Of a stretch of DNA of 64,000 nucleotides, positions 33,987-46,590 are shown piece after piece. The notes under the pieces were generated by a model. The model ran no database searches, was not told the DNA's origin, and worked only from the letters and a program-made list of their open reading frames with translations. The position numbers were made by a program, and so were the translations under genes. The DNA comes from Melieria omissa (taxonomy: Eukaryota; Arthropoda; Insecta; Diptera; Ulidiidae): positions 36,853,848 through 36,917,847 of the forward strand of contig OZ020268.1 of NCBI GenBank assembly GCA_963971225.1, given 5' to 3'. Positions within the stretch are counted from its first letter, which is position 1. Each line of letters begins with the position of its first letter.

Positions 33987-34619
33987 GTCATTTAATTAAA
34001 TTAAGTTTATCATTTTATTACAGAAAGACACACTTTTCAACTACACCTGGAAATTATTCAATTTTGTATTAAAAAATCGGTATTCGCTTCGAAAAAAGAA
34101 AATTACGTAAGAAGTGTTAATTAGTAATGTAGCTAAATCGATGGCAATTAAGCTTCGGCGAAAGTTTTATTCGATGCTCGATGCTGTATTTGGAGGTCAA
34201 CGTCGAAGAGGGAGACCGTGTCTCCGATGGAAGAACCAAGTTGAGGACAACCTACCATTTCATGGTGATGCCTGAAGAAAACTTTTGGGGCAAGCTGTAA
34301 CCCAGTAACTGGTTGCTATGGCCAGTTTAAGAAGAAGGATGCTAATCTTTCGATTAATGGATGCGCCATAAAGCAACATTTTAGGTTTCTGCATGAGACA
34401 AATTAACAACAGGTACTAAAAAACACCATTGAACTCATACTTTTTGTTGTAGTTTGCATGTTGACGGCATCCTCAGTTTTTACTTTGTTCTAAATTATGG
34501 TGGAACTAATGTTACAGTCAAAACAACAAGATGGTGCTACAGTCTAAGTTTGGCTTTGGTTGGATGGTTAGTTTAGGGGCTGCCTCTGTATGAGACACAC
34601 TTACACACTCTAGCATGTG
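33987..34619. other. Intergenic, possible trace of a non-LTR element
   Basis: Plus-strand text near 34,195-34,290 translates in pieces to RRGRP, LRWKNQVED and similar, which recalls the C-terminal tail of some non-LTR retrotransposon proteins. The frame is broken and the match is short, so this is tentative. The rest is AT-rich and unremarkable. Confidence 0.25.
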
Positions 34620-34896
34620 ATACAACACACATTTCAAACGGATGTGGAAAAGAAGGGAAGGGACCTACAGTTTAACGAAGAATCCGAACGGCGATTGGCA
34701 GTTTTTTCGTTCACACTTGGAGGTTTTGCCATGGCCTGCCGCCAAGAGCGCACTTGTGCGATTCATGTAATTCTCATCTGCTTCATGTGGATAGCGATAG
34801 AAGTAGATGAGTGTTTTGTCCAGCCCAAGCCAGGAATCGAACTTGGATCGCTCGATATGAGAAGCCAGCGCGCTACCCTCTAAGCTATCGAGGCCG
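34620..34896 (-). mobile_element. tRNA-derived SINE
   Basis: On the minus strand the head (34896 to 34823) reads like a tRNA: CCTCGATAGCTTAGAGGG (A-box type), an anticodon-loop-like TTCTCATA, and AGTTCGATTCC (B box). The body continues with CTGCCAATCGCCGTTCGGAT and ACTGTAGGTCCC, phrases I associate with abundant repeats in tephritid flies (memory, not a search). The 3' boundary is approximate and no target duplication was found. A second, more decayed copy lies at 47,985-48,113. Internal A and B boxes would allow Pol III transcription; mobilisation would need a partner LINE. Confidence 0.65.
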
Positions 34897-36144
34897 ACTA
34901 AGTTTGGCATGAACCCATCGATTATTGAAATGTAAACTCATCTATCTCATCTCACTCATCTCTTCAATCTAAACGAAACGCCTGAACCCTCCATGGTTCC
35001 AGGAATAAATATAACTTTAAAATAGTTTGAAGTTTTATGAATTATACGAAATAAACTGAATATTTCAGTTTAAAGAAGAGAAGTAAACAAATTTTTAGAA
35101 TGCTATAAAATGCTTAATATAGAAAAAAAGAAGAAGAGAGATTTTTAATTGTACTTCTTACTTTAATTCAAATATATTTTTTATATATCTGAATAAATAA
35201 ATAAATTGTATGTTAAAGTGAATATTAGAGCTGAAAAACTGTGAGAAAACTGTGTCCGAGTACAAACGTTTTTCAAATTATTACGGAATGTTGTTGATAT
35301 AACCACGCAAAAGCCTAAATTTATAACTTCTAAGTATTTATGTGTTTAAATGCGAAAGAATTAAGTCATTGGTGTTCGCTAGCAACCCAAAAAGCAGTTT
35401 TGAAGAATTGCTTTAAAAAATGGCAAATTTCAAAAGAATTTTTCGGATGTGATTCAGCACCTATCCAAAAGGAGATGGTAAGCCAGTGATATTTTTTGTT
35501 ATTTCCATTGTTAGAGAGCAGAAAATCCATGTAGAAACTAGAAATTTTACATTTTTTAACTGAAAAACAGCTGTTACTCCTAAACCAAAAATAATGGAAG
35601 CCTAAAATATGACTCATTTGATATTAAAACTCAGCACATATATTTTAAGGGATCATATTTCACCGGAAACCTGGAGAAAATCGATAAAAAGAAGGTGTTT
35701 TCAAAAGTTTTTATTAAAACAATAAACTAATACCCCAAATCTAGAAGAGATCGAGATTTAAAATAATGTTTAATCGATAATAGAACTATGCAGTTATTCA
35801 ATGTGATTTAGAATGTCCTAGAGCCGGCACGAAAAAGTCGAGAAAATGTATTAAATTCTAATAAAATCATTTACTTTTCTATTTTCACTCTCTTAAAAGA
35901 CAGTTCTACATTACTTTGATTAATGTTTGCTTAAATTAAGTTTCTATATATTTTGTTACTCTTATTAATCTTTCTTTGTTTTAAATCTTTAAAAAATATG
36001 AAATTTCCTCCCAAATATTAAGAAAATACCCTAAAAATTATTTAAATTGTTGTCATGATAAACTAAGGAATTAAACTTGTCATAAACAAATAAAAATGTA
36101 TTTGGTATTTTTTATTGCAAAATTAACACAAAATAAAAAAATTA
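34897..36144. other. AT-rich intergenic region
   Basis: No gene, RNA or clear repeat boundary recognised. Short open frames have no domain. Confidence 0.4.
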
Positions 36145-36498
36145 GATCGGTATGAAATTCGATTTTGTAAACTTATTTTATTCATTGCATCAATTATTCA
36201 CTTTGAAGCATACAATTAATTAAATGAAATTAGACATTTTAGCTTTCCATATTTAATGGTTCAATGCCACTAATGATGACAAATGTATTACCATCGAAGT
36301 CTTCTAAACTGTCTTCAGTGCTACTAATTATGACAAATGTATTACCATCGGAATTTCCGAAACATTCTTCTAAACAACTCAACATACCACTTAATAATTC
36401 TCCTAAAAAGCCAAGAATCTTCTAAATCTAGGAGGATGTCTTCTAAGTTATAAGAATCTTCTTAATCTAGGAAGAAGTCTCTTGATCTGGCAACACTG
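36145..36498 (-). mobile_element. Second copy of the CAGTGTTGCCA hAT MITE
   Basis: Read on the minus strand from 36498 it starts CAGTGTTGCCAGATCAAGAG and follows the split MITE through AAAGCTAAAATGTCTAATTT, ATTGTATGCTTCAAAGTG and GAATTTCATACCGA. It includes an internal duplication of the GATGGTAATACATTTGTCAT segment. The distal end and target duplication are not resolved. It retains a single ATTG where the other copy received the gypsy insertion. Confidence 0.75.
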
Positions 36499-38990
36499 AT
36501 CAACATTAATTACTGAATCGAGTGACACCCAGTCAGCTAATGCTATTCAAATCTTCTAAAATCAGTCAGTAATGGCTTTAAATAAATCATAGGTAGGGTC
36601 TATGACATGTACCCAGAACAGTCAGTAAACTCTGAGTTTGCGCGCGCACGCAATATATGCAAAACAACAAAAAGTAGGTATAACAAGCGACAAAACTAAG
36701 TAGTGATTTCGAAACCAATGAAGCAACAAAGCTTAACTAAAAAAAATAGAAACGTTCGTAATGTTGTAATGACGTCGATGTTGTCAATGACAGCGACAAC
36801 GACAGCATCAGCAACCCACACACCTACATTTGCCTCGACACCCTCCAGCGTCGCAATGCCGCCCACCAGCCGGTTATACACGCAATTACGAACACACACA
36901 GTCACACGCACAAATCGTGCGTTTGACCCCAAACGAGGCACCAATTTTTTTCTTCCGGGCGCGCATTTAATTGCATTTGTTTACGTAGTGCTGCTGCCTA
37001 TTTTTGTCGCTTTTCCTTTCCCCCGGGTTCGAAGAACGCCCACCAGCTGTCTTAATGCGTTGATTGAGCAACTGCATTGGTTGTCTGTATGTGTGGGTGT
37101 GTGCCTACAAATGCGCTCTGCGTCAGCATTTGGTTCTCTCTCGTGCGACAGCAGGCGCCCACCAACACCGACTGCAGTGACTGAAAATAAGTTGCTATTG
37201 TTGCTCACGTTCGCATTGCCATTCGGGCCAATATAGTTGAAATTGTTGCTGCAGTTGCCGGTGTTGCTAACAGCGACAGCATTATTCTTGTTGTGTAGCA
37301 GCGAAACTCAAACAAAAGCCAAAAGACTTTACGCATGTTGCATTTTACTTGTCTTTGCGTTTGCTTTCATAATTCTTCAGCGGTGCAATTCTTTTACTTT
37401 TACGCCCTGCGATTCTTTTATTCACTTTTATTGGCTTTTGTTTGCGCTTTGTCTGTATCTATGAATATGTATGTGTGTGTTTATATGCGCGAGTGTGTGT
37501 GTGTCAGACATGCTAATTGTACTTTTGGCTTTGTGGTTGCTTGGTTTTCCGCTGGAAATTCCGCTGACCGGCGTTGTTAGCCCCCACCGAGAGAATGTTA
37601 AGCTGCGAGCTGGCCGGTCTATGGCATCGCTGGTGGATTGTTGCCATCTACGCAGCCACAGATCTGCGGACGACGACACCAACAGCTCAAACAACAATAA
37701 CAACAACAACCATATCAAGAACAGCATCAGCAACCACAGCAGAGAAATGCCAATGACCAGCGCAACAATTTCTCAGCGCAGCGAGAGAGAGAGCTACACT
37801 TATGTGCGTCGCACTTCAGTCGAAACGTGTGGCGTATATTTCTAAATGATAAACAAAATAACAATTTACGCCACAAAGAAAGATACACGGTAATTTTTGT
37901 TGTTGTTATTATTATCACAGCCAGTGCCAAACCCCATTGCGGCGTTGCGCTTCTTATCGCTACACAAATTGCGTTGTTCTCCCTACGTCTCTTGGATTTC
38001 ATTGCCGACTTGGTGGAAATGCTCTGGGCGCATTTTGCTTGCTGGGTGGCGGGGAGGGGGGGGGGGGGAATAAATTGCGCAAACCACACACGGCCAGCGC
38101 CAAATACATAAACCAAAACAGAGCGTCGAAAACTAAACAACCAAACGAATTGCTCACACTGCGAGCGAAATACAGCTGTTTGGTGTTTTTGTTGTTATGG
38201 CTGTTGAGTTGTTGGCTTTCGCCTGCATTTGCTCTCTCGTTCGGCCGCAACTCTCCATTTGACTTTAGGGGTAACACAACACAAACAGCGCACCGGCCTC
38301 CACCCAACCCGCTGCCTGGCCGCGCCAGCAATGCGCACAAACCTTTTGCGAATATCTGTGTTTTGGTTTTCTGTGTGTTTATTTTGATTTTCTACGCTTC
38401 TTTACTGGCCTGTGGAAAAATGATTGGCTTTTTTCATCAAATTTCTGCTACGCCATCGACCCGTCGATTGGCAGAGGGTAAGTGCGACCGTTGGTGCGTT
38501 TGTTGCTCGAACGCGTTGCGCCCCTTTCAGCGGCATTGGACACAGTATAGAATTTCACTTCCTGGTACGAGTACTGAAGTCAGTGACTGCGCACTAGCCA
38601 GCAATAAAGACACTCTGACATAGCCGCGTTAGAGATTTTCACTTGAGATACAATTAAGCTCAACGCTTAATGTGTTAAGCTACGCAAACCACTCAGCGAA
38701 ATATCTTAATTCCCCGCTGACTTGTTAAATGACCTATAACCTTTAGTACAATTTAGGAAAACATTCCTTAAAAACGGTTTCGAATGTGTAGAATTATTTA
38801 GTTTACCTATTTGACACAAAACAACATCTTTGATGGGCTTTGTAACTCACTTATGTATGAAGTTGTGTGATTTATAAAAAACAAAAAGTTATTGCAAAAA
38901 TGTTTTTAATAAAAGAACTTTAATTCTCTTTTAAAACTCTACTCGACTCTAGCTTTAACCTTTGGTTGTACAGATTTAAATGGGCGAAAG
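36499..38990. other. CA/GT-rich noncoding block
   Basis: 36,600-38,630 has balanced base composition and many long overlapping frames on both strands (37937-38623 plus, 228 codons; 36703-37236 plus, 177 codons), none with a domain. (TG)n lies near 37,490-37,503 and a run of 13 G at 38,056-38,068. A consensus-like donor GTAAGT at 38,478 could end a noncoding first exon, but no partner exon is visible. Confidence 0.35.
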
Positions 38991-39255
38991 CAGTGGCGCA
39001 TGCAAGGAAGTGTTTTTGTGGATCCAAACCCCCTAGAAATATTTTTTTACTTGTTAACAACTTCAGCTTCCAAAAATTATTAAAGCTGGAAACAAAAATT
39101 AAAGCAGAAAAATAAGCAGATATTCGATATCAATTTTTCTGGCCAATACTAGCCGATGCCATTGCCGATTAATCGGTGGTTGCGGTAAATATGGTTTCGA
39201 ATGCTTTTGAGCTCAAAAGTTGTGTAAGGAACTCCTTCCAAAAAGAAATTCTGTG
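38991..39255 (+). mobile_element. Decayed copy of the CAGTGGCGCAC hAT MITE family
   Basis: Starts CAGTGGCGCATGCAAGGAAG and contains GGATCCAAACCCCC. Near 39,190-39,252 follow ATGGTTTCGAATG, CAAAAGTTGTGTAAG and GAAATTCTGTGTG, which parallel the order in the other copies. The distal terminus and target duplication are lost. Confidence 0.45.
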
Positions 39256-39295
39256 TGAAGTTTTAATTAAACTAGAGTCCTGCATATTAGCTCTT

Positions 39296-39860
39296 CGAAA
39301 ACATTCAAATGCTTTTGAATAGAATACTTCACTTCATCTCTGCGGATCAGTCCGCATGAATACGAGTACAGCTCTCTTCGAGTACGAGTAAGCTCCGAAC
39401 ATAAACGAGTAGACGTACACTATTTATTCATATTCGTTCGAAGCCGGAAGACGAGGACAAAAGCATTCGAATAATAGTACACACTGCTTCGAATATATTC
39501 GAATATACTCGTTTTATTATTCCTAAGATTATTTAGAAATATTTATGTTATATATAAATATTTATTTATTTGTTATGCTACTTTCTTCAATAGTTTCCAT
39601 TTTGAGTATTAACTAATAAGCCACTTCAACCACACCACAAGTATACACATGGAAAAGTGACATACTGCGCATAAAAATATTCGATTAACCTGTTGATCTT
39701 CGAATACTTCGCAAAGTTCTCGATTACCGAATACGAGCACTGCAGTATTCGCTTCTCCCCAAATACGAGCACTGCAGTGTTCGCTATTCACCGAATATGA
39801 ATAGAATCGAGAAGCGACGCTCGCTGGTTCTCGTTGCTATTCGTTTCGTTGTACACATTC
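39296..39860. repeat. Region dense in TTCGAATA and ACGAGTA motifs
   Basis: Roughly 560 bp where TTCGAAT, CGAATAC and CGAGTAC recur at short irregular spacing on both strands, including a perfect 16-bp palindrome TTCGAATATATTCGAA near 39,498-39,513. It is a degenerate short-motif repeat rather than coding sequence. Confidence 0.6.
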
Positions 39861-39939
39861 TTCCAATACCAAGTACCCGTACAGTATGTACAGTAGTGTA
39901 GTCGCCAAAATGAATATATTCATGCAGGACATTAATTTA

Positions 39940-40540
39940 AACATTACGCTAAACAATTTTTTAGAACGATTAGAAACTAAAATATATAAACTAAATAATT
40001 AAATAAAAAATAATAAAATAAAATTTATAATAATTAAATTAAATGAAAATATGTTTTTTGTATTAGCAATTGGGATCAAACTAAAAGTTTTAGTGTAATT
40101 TTCATTCATTAAACGAGTTTGATTTGAACATTATGGTTAACAATTTTCTAGTACGATAAGAAATTATAATAAATTTATTATAAACTAAATAATGAAATAA
40201 AAAATAATAAAATAAAATTAATAACAATAAATAAAATAAAAAATAAGAAACTTAAGTTATATGCATTACTAGAAAATGGGATCTTAGTGTAATTTTCACG
40301 AATTTAACCAGTTTGATTATGAACATTATGATTGAACATTATGCTAAATAATTTTCTAACACGATATGAAATTATAATACATTTGATATGAATAAACTAA
40401 ATGATCAAAGAAATAATAATACATAATAATAAAATAAAAATAATAATGATAATAAAATAAAATAAATAATAAAACTCTTAAAATATATGCATTACTAGCA
40501 AAATGGATCAAACTAGAAGTGTATGTGTAATTTTCCATAA
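39940..40540. repeat. AT-rich tandem repeat of about 190-215 bp
   Basis: Three or more units share GAACATTATGCTAAACAATTTT, CTAGTACGATAAGAAATTAT, a variable AATAAAATAAA stretch, and ATTAGCAAATGGGATCAAACT. Unit starts fall near 39,945, 40,125 and 40,340, with a partial unit to about 40,540. Confidence 0.75.
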
Positions 40541-43500
40541 TTTGCAATTTTAGTGTCGTAATATCCCAAGAAGAATAGTGGGAAAACATCCAGTAGGGAG
40601 TGTAGGGTGCTTAAGTGGGGCTTTACTTGATGATTAGCAATAAATGGTTTCATCAGCTGACCAGCTGACTTTAGCGCTGATAACATTTTTAATGTTGTTT
40701 TTTTATATAGAAGCTTGCGAAAATACCAAATCGAGCAAAACAATAATTTTCGCATGAAATTATGCCAAGAATTCAAACTACGTCAGAACTGATCAAAATG
40801 ATAGATCACATATTTAATAAAATTTCCGCAATTTCAAATATTTGTAAATATTTTTTGGTTTAATACTTTTGTACATGTGGTATATTTGTGTAAAACATGA
40901 AAAAAAAATTACATCAAATATGTTGATGTTGATGTTATAAATAGGAAACTGCAGATTAATACTAATGAAAACAAAAACAAACTTGTTAAATAATCGTTTT
41001 TTTGTATGGAACTGGGAACTTGTATCAAACTTGGAAAATTCTACAAGTTAATTACAACAATGACGATTTATGTTAAATAAAACATTTCTTAATCATTTCT
41101 GGCCGAGCCCTTCTAAGAGCTTCCACTTAAACTATAAGGAATTTTCATTATAACAAATCTATGAAGAAGTACCTTCGAGATTTTTCAAACTATTGACTAT
41201 AGGAGAGAACAAAAATTTGTTACTTTGCCAAGCAAAACGTTTTGCATCCAATACTACGATTTTCATACTAAATTCTTAAACTTATTCCAGTAGAGTTGCT
41301 TATTGCTCAAGCAACTCAAGGCATTACAGACTGCAGACTGTTCTTCTCAACTGGACTGTCGAAAGAGTTCTATATATGTTTTCCTCACAGTTGGCACAAA
41401 AAATTAGGACAAGTGCAACAACAAAACAGAAACCTTGACAACATGAAAACAGCGCTCGAAACTGTGCTGCCCTAGACAGGCCCGTGCAGCACTGCAGCAC
41501 AGAACTGCGTCGAGCCACTGACGAAATTGTGTCAAAGTCAGCATGTGACCTTGTACCCACAAATCCAAATCATAATGGCCAAGCTGCACATATGTATGTA
41601 GCCACGACCTGAAACTAGCAACAATGCAGCCACAACGCTCAGAATCAACAAGCATTAGCGGAAAATCAACAAGCCGAACTCTTTTGCTCACATAAACCAT
41701 TCAACACTTCCGCCTTGAGACTTTTTCAGGCCAACCACTTACCAGCGTATGCGACTGACTGCTCGCTGCCTCAACGCTGCCCACAGCTGCGCCAACCTGC
41801 CACGGCCAGTTTCGGCTTCAGCTTCAGCCTCGTTCCGCTTTTGCTGCTCGCGACCTGATGCGGTAATTTAATTAGGAGCAGCGCTGGCAAATGCATACAA
41901 CAACAAGAGGGGACAGCTGTCGCATAGGTTGGATAACGGACGTTCACCAGCCGCGGCCTCAGCTCCAACTGCAGTTGTCCAATTCTGCCTCCAATGCAGT
42001 GCAGCGGCTACGACGACGAATTGATGGGACGCTAACGGAGTGCGCTGTTTCGCTCGGCCAAGCGAAACGCCAAATTTTCGATTGCACGCAATTGCAACGC
42101 TTTTCGTCTTCGACCGCTTCGATTTTTCACAATTTCGATTTGCTCAATTTTCGCCGTTCGATTTTCTTTCACTTCAATATCAATTTTTCACTTAACATGA
42201 TTTTTCTGCCTGTGCGTTCCTTATGGCGCAGTACACTTCGTTTCCAGATTTTTCAATTTCAAGTTTTCTGTCGGGTTTTGGGGGGTCGGTGCACATACGC
42301 CAACCGATAAAAAGCATCCAACCAGGTTTTGTTTTCTTTTTGCATTCGTTGCCGTTGTGGTATTTTTACAATGTTGTTCGACAGCAGTTCAAATTTTGTT
42401 AAATGCTGGCACAAATATCAGACAAAAAACACAAGACAACTAGAACTTGTCGCTCAGATCTGAGATCCGCCGTTCGACATTCGAAAACTTTTTGCTGCTT
42501 GCTGCTTCTTGCATTTAAAATTCTATGTGTGTGCGTTCGCTTCTGCTTTTCATCTGCGTTTTGCGTTTTATCGTTGCTTATTTGGTTCCGTTGCTTTGTT
42601 GATTCTTTTCATACACTTGTTTCACTGCTGCTCTGACTCGGTTAGGGATGCCATCACTTAATATTTAACATTAGATTTTGTAAATAATAGAAAGTTGGTA
42701 ATTTTTACATCTCAAGCAAAACTATGAATCCACTGAACTTTATTGGTAGATTCCAACTTTCTTAAAAGCTAGTTTAGGTTCGACTGTGTGAATAGTTTCT
42801 ATCCTACACACAGAAGAAAAAACTGCCATGTTGCGGCTCTATGCTACTTCTTTCCTTTTGAAAAGGTTTCATTAAATTTATTGATAGAAGAATAATGTCC
42901 CGGCAAAACTGTATTCTACAATAAGATTGAAATTTGTAATGTTTTAAAAAAAACCTATAAGTAAGATTATGATACAAGTAATACAGGTAGAACCGCTGTC
43001 AAACGTGCTAATTAACGTTCTTCGTATTTGTAACAAGCTCAAGTCGTAATGCCACTTCGATATAATATTAGATTAGTGTTATTTAAGATTAAAAGAAAAA
43101 ACAATTTTTTTGTTAACCACGGAATAGACATTTCACTGTGACTAATATATTTTGGACGAAAGTATAAAAGTTTTAATGCGAATTCAACACATTACAGTAA
43201 TAAAAAATGTTCAAGAGATTTTCCAACAACAGTACGGCTTCACGATTTCAAAGGAGAACACCAAAACAGCGTTTAGTATCAGATGCGTAGTATGGTAGCT
43301 CAGAAGCTTTGGCCCTACCTTTTTTTTTGTATAATAAGTTATCATACATTCTTCCATGTTTGCAATGTCTTATTATTTCACTTGCTTAGAGCCGATTTAG
43401 TTATAGAGTGCTGGCAACCCTGGGGTCAATCATATTTGGATCTCAGCAAGGAAAACAATGCGCAAGCGAATAACAAAAACAATGACATATGTGAAAACCC

Positions 43501-44369
43501 CAAAAACATCTGATACACACACAGCGCACGGTTGCATTTTCTCAGAATAATATTCAGTGTTGCTTTAACCGAGCATTTGGACAATTCTGTTACAAACTAA
43601 CAGAATACAAATTGTTCACATTTGTGCGTATTAAATTATGATCACCATCAAGTGACAATAGTCCGCACAAGTTTTAACAAATCAAACTTATTTAAGTTTA
43701 GTGTTTTTTTTGTTTTTATTATTTCATAGAGGAGTCTATTTTTAAACTAACAAACTTAACATTTTGACACGGAAACATTTATAGGGGGCGTGGTCCGCCA
43801 CCCAACGTCCCAGTTATATATCGGAATTTCTCAAAAACTTTTTAAAGATTCCAGCGATATAGGTGTCGTACGAAAAGTATTTTCTTTCGAATGATGGATA
43901 ACATTAGGCTTGAAATTTGTACCACTAATGAGTTATGCGCGAAATATTTTTTGTACATACATTTTAGCAATGCCGTATTTGTTAAAAAAAACCTATAATT
44001 AAGTTAGTTATTATAATGTTGTTACCATGTTATAGCCGTTGAAATTCCCTTCACAATGAAATATGAAAACGTATAAATTTATGTTTTATAAGTATGGAAC
44101 AACTTACAACTTACAACCACAATGCCTGATAAATACAAAACAAAAATTATTAATTCATTTTTCGTCCCTACAAAAATTCTCCACGCCTCATCAGATATTT
44201 CAACTATGTGGCAGCACAGTCGACCTGACATTCTCCGTTTTGTTGTTAGTAAACTTGTAATGAACCGCTGACTTTTTTGTGTTTACGTCCAGAAACAAAG
44301 CAAAACGTGGAGAATTTTCAAAGGGCATCCGGAAAAATTTTTAAATATCAAGCAAGTTGGCTATAATTA
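40541..44369. other. Intergenic, no recognised gene
   Basis: Mostly AT-rich with a more balanced block at 41,300-42,650. Frames at 41404-41700 minus and 41891-42310 plus have no recognisable domain. The last 100 bases before 44,370 would be the leader of the next gene. No TATA or initiator could be assigned with confidence. Confidence 0.4.
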
Positions 44370-46590
44370 ATGTCCCTATTGAACCTGAATAGTTTCGATA
44401 ATGGCGGCGAACAACTGGGCGGCAAACTGGTGGACTTTGCGCGGCAAAATGAAGACATGACCAACATTTTCGACGAAATCGAGCAACTGCTGCGCCGCAA
44501 CGAGGTGACCCCACATTTAACTGTCTAACCTATGAATTTTTACAACTTGCTTATCTACTTTGCAGTGCATCGACAATGCTGGCAAAGCGAACACAACACC
44601 GCCCGCAGCAGCAGTGCCAATTGCACCACCGGCCAATGTCGGCAAGGAGCGTACAATAGTTACGCAGCAAAACTTCGACATTAACAGCAACTCCAGTGAT
44701 GTGACACTGGATTTTCTTCCTTCCTATGCGGCGCATGATTTTCTCTTACGTGAAGACTCGCACAATTTCAACGAGGATCCGCTGCTCTTCTCCGTCAACC
44801 AGAATGAACTGCAGCCAATCACTTCGCCGTTTATGGTGCCGGGCATCTATAAGAAAATCGCCACAACGCAGATAGCAACGACTACGGCAACGAGCAGCGT
44901 CGACACGGCAGAGTCTGACAATGTTTTCATTTCGGAACGGGATCCAATCGGACGCATTGTGTCGCGCAATGACTTTCGAAAATTGTACGAGGGAGAAAGA
45001 GAGCCGCCCGAATCTGTGCCGCCGTTACATAGAAATCTGGTACACCAAAATGAAAATGCTCCAGCGGATAAGATTGAAACTAGCGACACTAACAACAAAA
45101 ACTGGGAGGCATTATCTCAGCTGGCTTGTAATATTTTCAAATTTTCCAGTACTGACCACATTGTTATTGATAGGCAAGTTTTACTCAGACTTTTCTTTAA
45201 AACTAATTGTTTTAAACTTTGTACACGCCTCATTTATTGCAGAAAGCGCAATCAAGTTGTGCGCACCCGAGAGGGCACAAATCAGAAAACGATTTACCGC
45301 TTATTAGATCCGGAAGGTTTGGGCCTAACTGCACGTAATGATTCCACAAAAAAATCACCGACGAATGTTCTCAACAACCAGCCCACCAAACAGAAATTGG
45401 GTCGCCCAAAGAAGCGAACACTGGATGATTGCAGTGCAGGCGCCCTGCAGTTGCCGCCCAGACAAAAACGCATTGAGGAAACGGTAAAGGAACAAAAGCA
45501 AAAAGCCATTACAGAGGCAGCCAAGCAACCACAGCTACGCACTCGCTCCGGGCGTGTAGTAAAATTAGTGAAACCGGTGGCCATTGCAAACGACACTACT
45601 GAGCCAACAGAGCTGCATGCAGACTTCTTGCCCGAGTCTTTGGCCGAACTCAAAGATGCCGACTATGTGTGCAGCAAAGCCATCTCAGGACCAAAATCCG
45701 CTGTGGCTGAAATTGAAACCCCACCGCCGCTGGCCACCAGTTCGCCCATTAAACGACGAGTGCCACCGGGCTCTGCTTGTCCCACATGCAAGAAAATCTT
45801 TCTAGGCAAACGTCTTCAACGTCATTTCGCGCAGCATCCCGACCACATGCAGATAAGTCAGCAGGAGCCGCCATCACCACCGGAAGTACTCACCGACTGC
45901 GCGCAGCAGCAAAACAACGAAGACCTGACTCTCTTTCGCTTTCTCATTGCCAAACTACAAAAGTCCAATCTAAATGAGGATCAGCGCGCCGATCTCTTCT
46001 TGAACGAACTCAATGATCTCGTCGAGCAGCTGCAGCTGCGCAGCTCTCGCCTAATACGCAACACATCGGGCTTGCACTTTGTTACGGCGCGTACGGCTCG
46101 TGTGTTGGGCATACCGGAGGGTCAGTATGCCTTGGACATGTCCGCCATCGAGGCACCACCCGAACCGGACAGCATCTGCATTGGCAATTACGAGCAAAAG
46201 AATATAATTTCAATGCCGCCAATGGCTTCGGTCAATACGCGCAGCTTGGACTACACGGCGCTCAGTCTGGACGATACACTCACTGACGAGGCTGCGCAGA
46301 AATTGAATTTATCCGCAGGCGGAAAGCTGCTGCCGCCGTCCGAGGAGAGTCTGCTGCGCGCCGTGGGCGACCTGGTGCACGAGGATATGTCGAAGCTGGT
46401 AGCCACAACACTGCTACATCCACCGGTGAACACAGTGCAGTCGACAGGTGCCAGCACGTTGGTGCCACACTACGATAATGCCAGCGACAATGCTGTCGAA
46501 GCGATGTCCATGAAGGAGACCAACATAGCGCCGCAGCCCACGCCGCTGCTCGACTTGACTGTGGACTTTTTTCAATTCAAAAATAATTGA
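44370..46590 (+). CDS. Nuclear-type protein with AT-hook-like motif and one C2H2 zinc finger
   Basis: Three exons proposed: 44370-44504, 44566-45173 and 45243-46590, giving 696 aa. The first intron (44505-44565, 61 bp) is GT-AG. The second (45174-45242, 69 bp) would be GC-AG with a perfect AG|GCAAGT donor; it lies in frame without stops, so a retained 23-residue insertion is the alternative. Features: an acidic N-terminus (DFARQNEDMTNIFDEIEQLL); GRPKKR at 301-306, resembling an AT-hook; TRSGRVVK near 348; and a single C2H2 finger with C427, C430, H442 and H446. The rest is low-complexity and glutamine/proline-rich. The RSGRVVK plus lone finger arrangement reminds me of ZNF839-type proteins, an uncertain memory match. 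A chromatin or transcription role is inferred only from the AT-hook and finger. Codon use is GC-rich, unlike the AT-rich surroundings, as expected of a real gene. Confidence 0.85.

Noticed and set aside
34823..34896. Functional tRNA gene
   Set aside because: The arms do not pair well over the acceptor stem and the sequence continues into a repeat body with a second decayed copy; a SINE head fits better.
28375..36498. One large 8-kb foldback transposon spanning the inverted CAGTGTTGCCA copies
   Set aside because: The 8 bases outside 28375 (GTTAGGTA) do not match those outside 36498 (ATCAACAT) but match exactly those after 33978, so the two copies are separate MITEs.
36703..38623. Overlapping frames of 101-228 codons
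   Set aside because: Present simultaneously on both strands, compositionally biased and without motifs; treated as noncoding.
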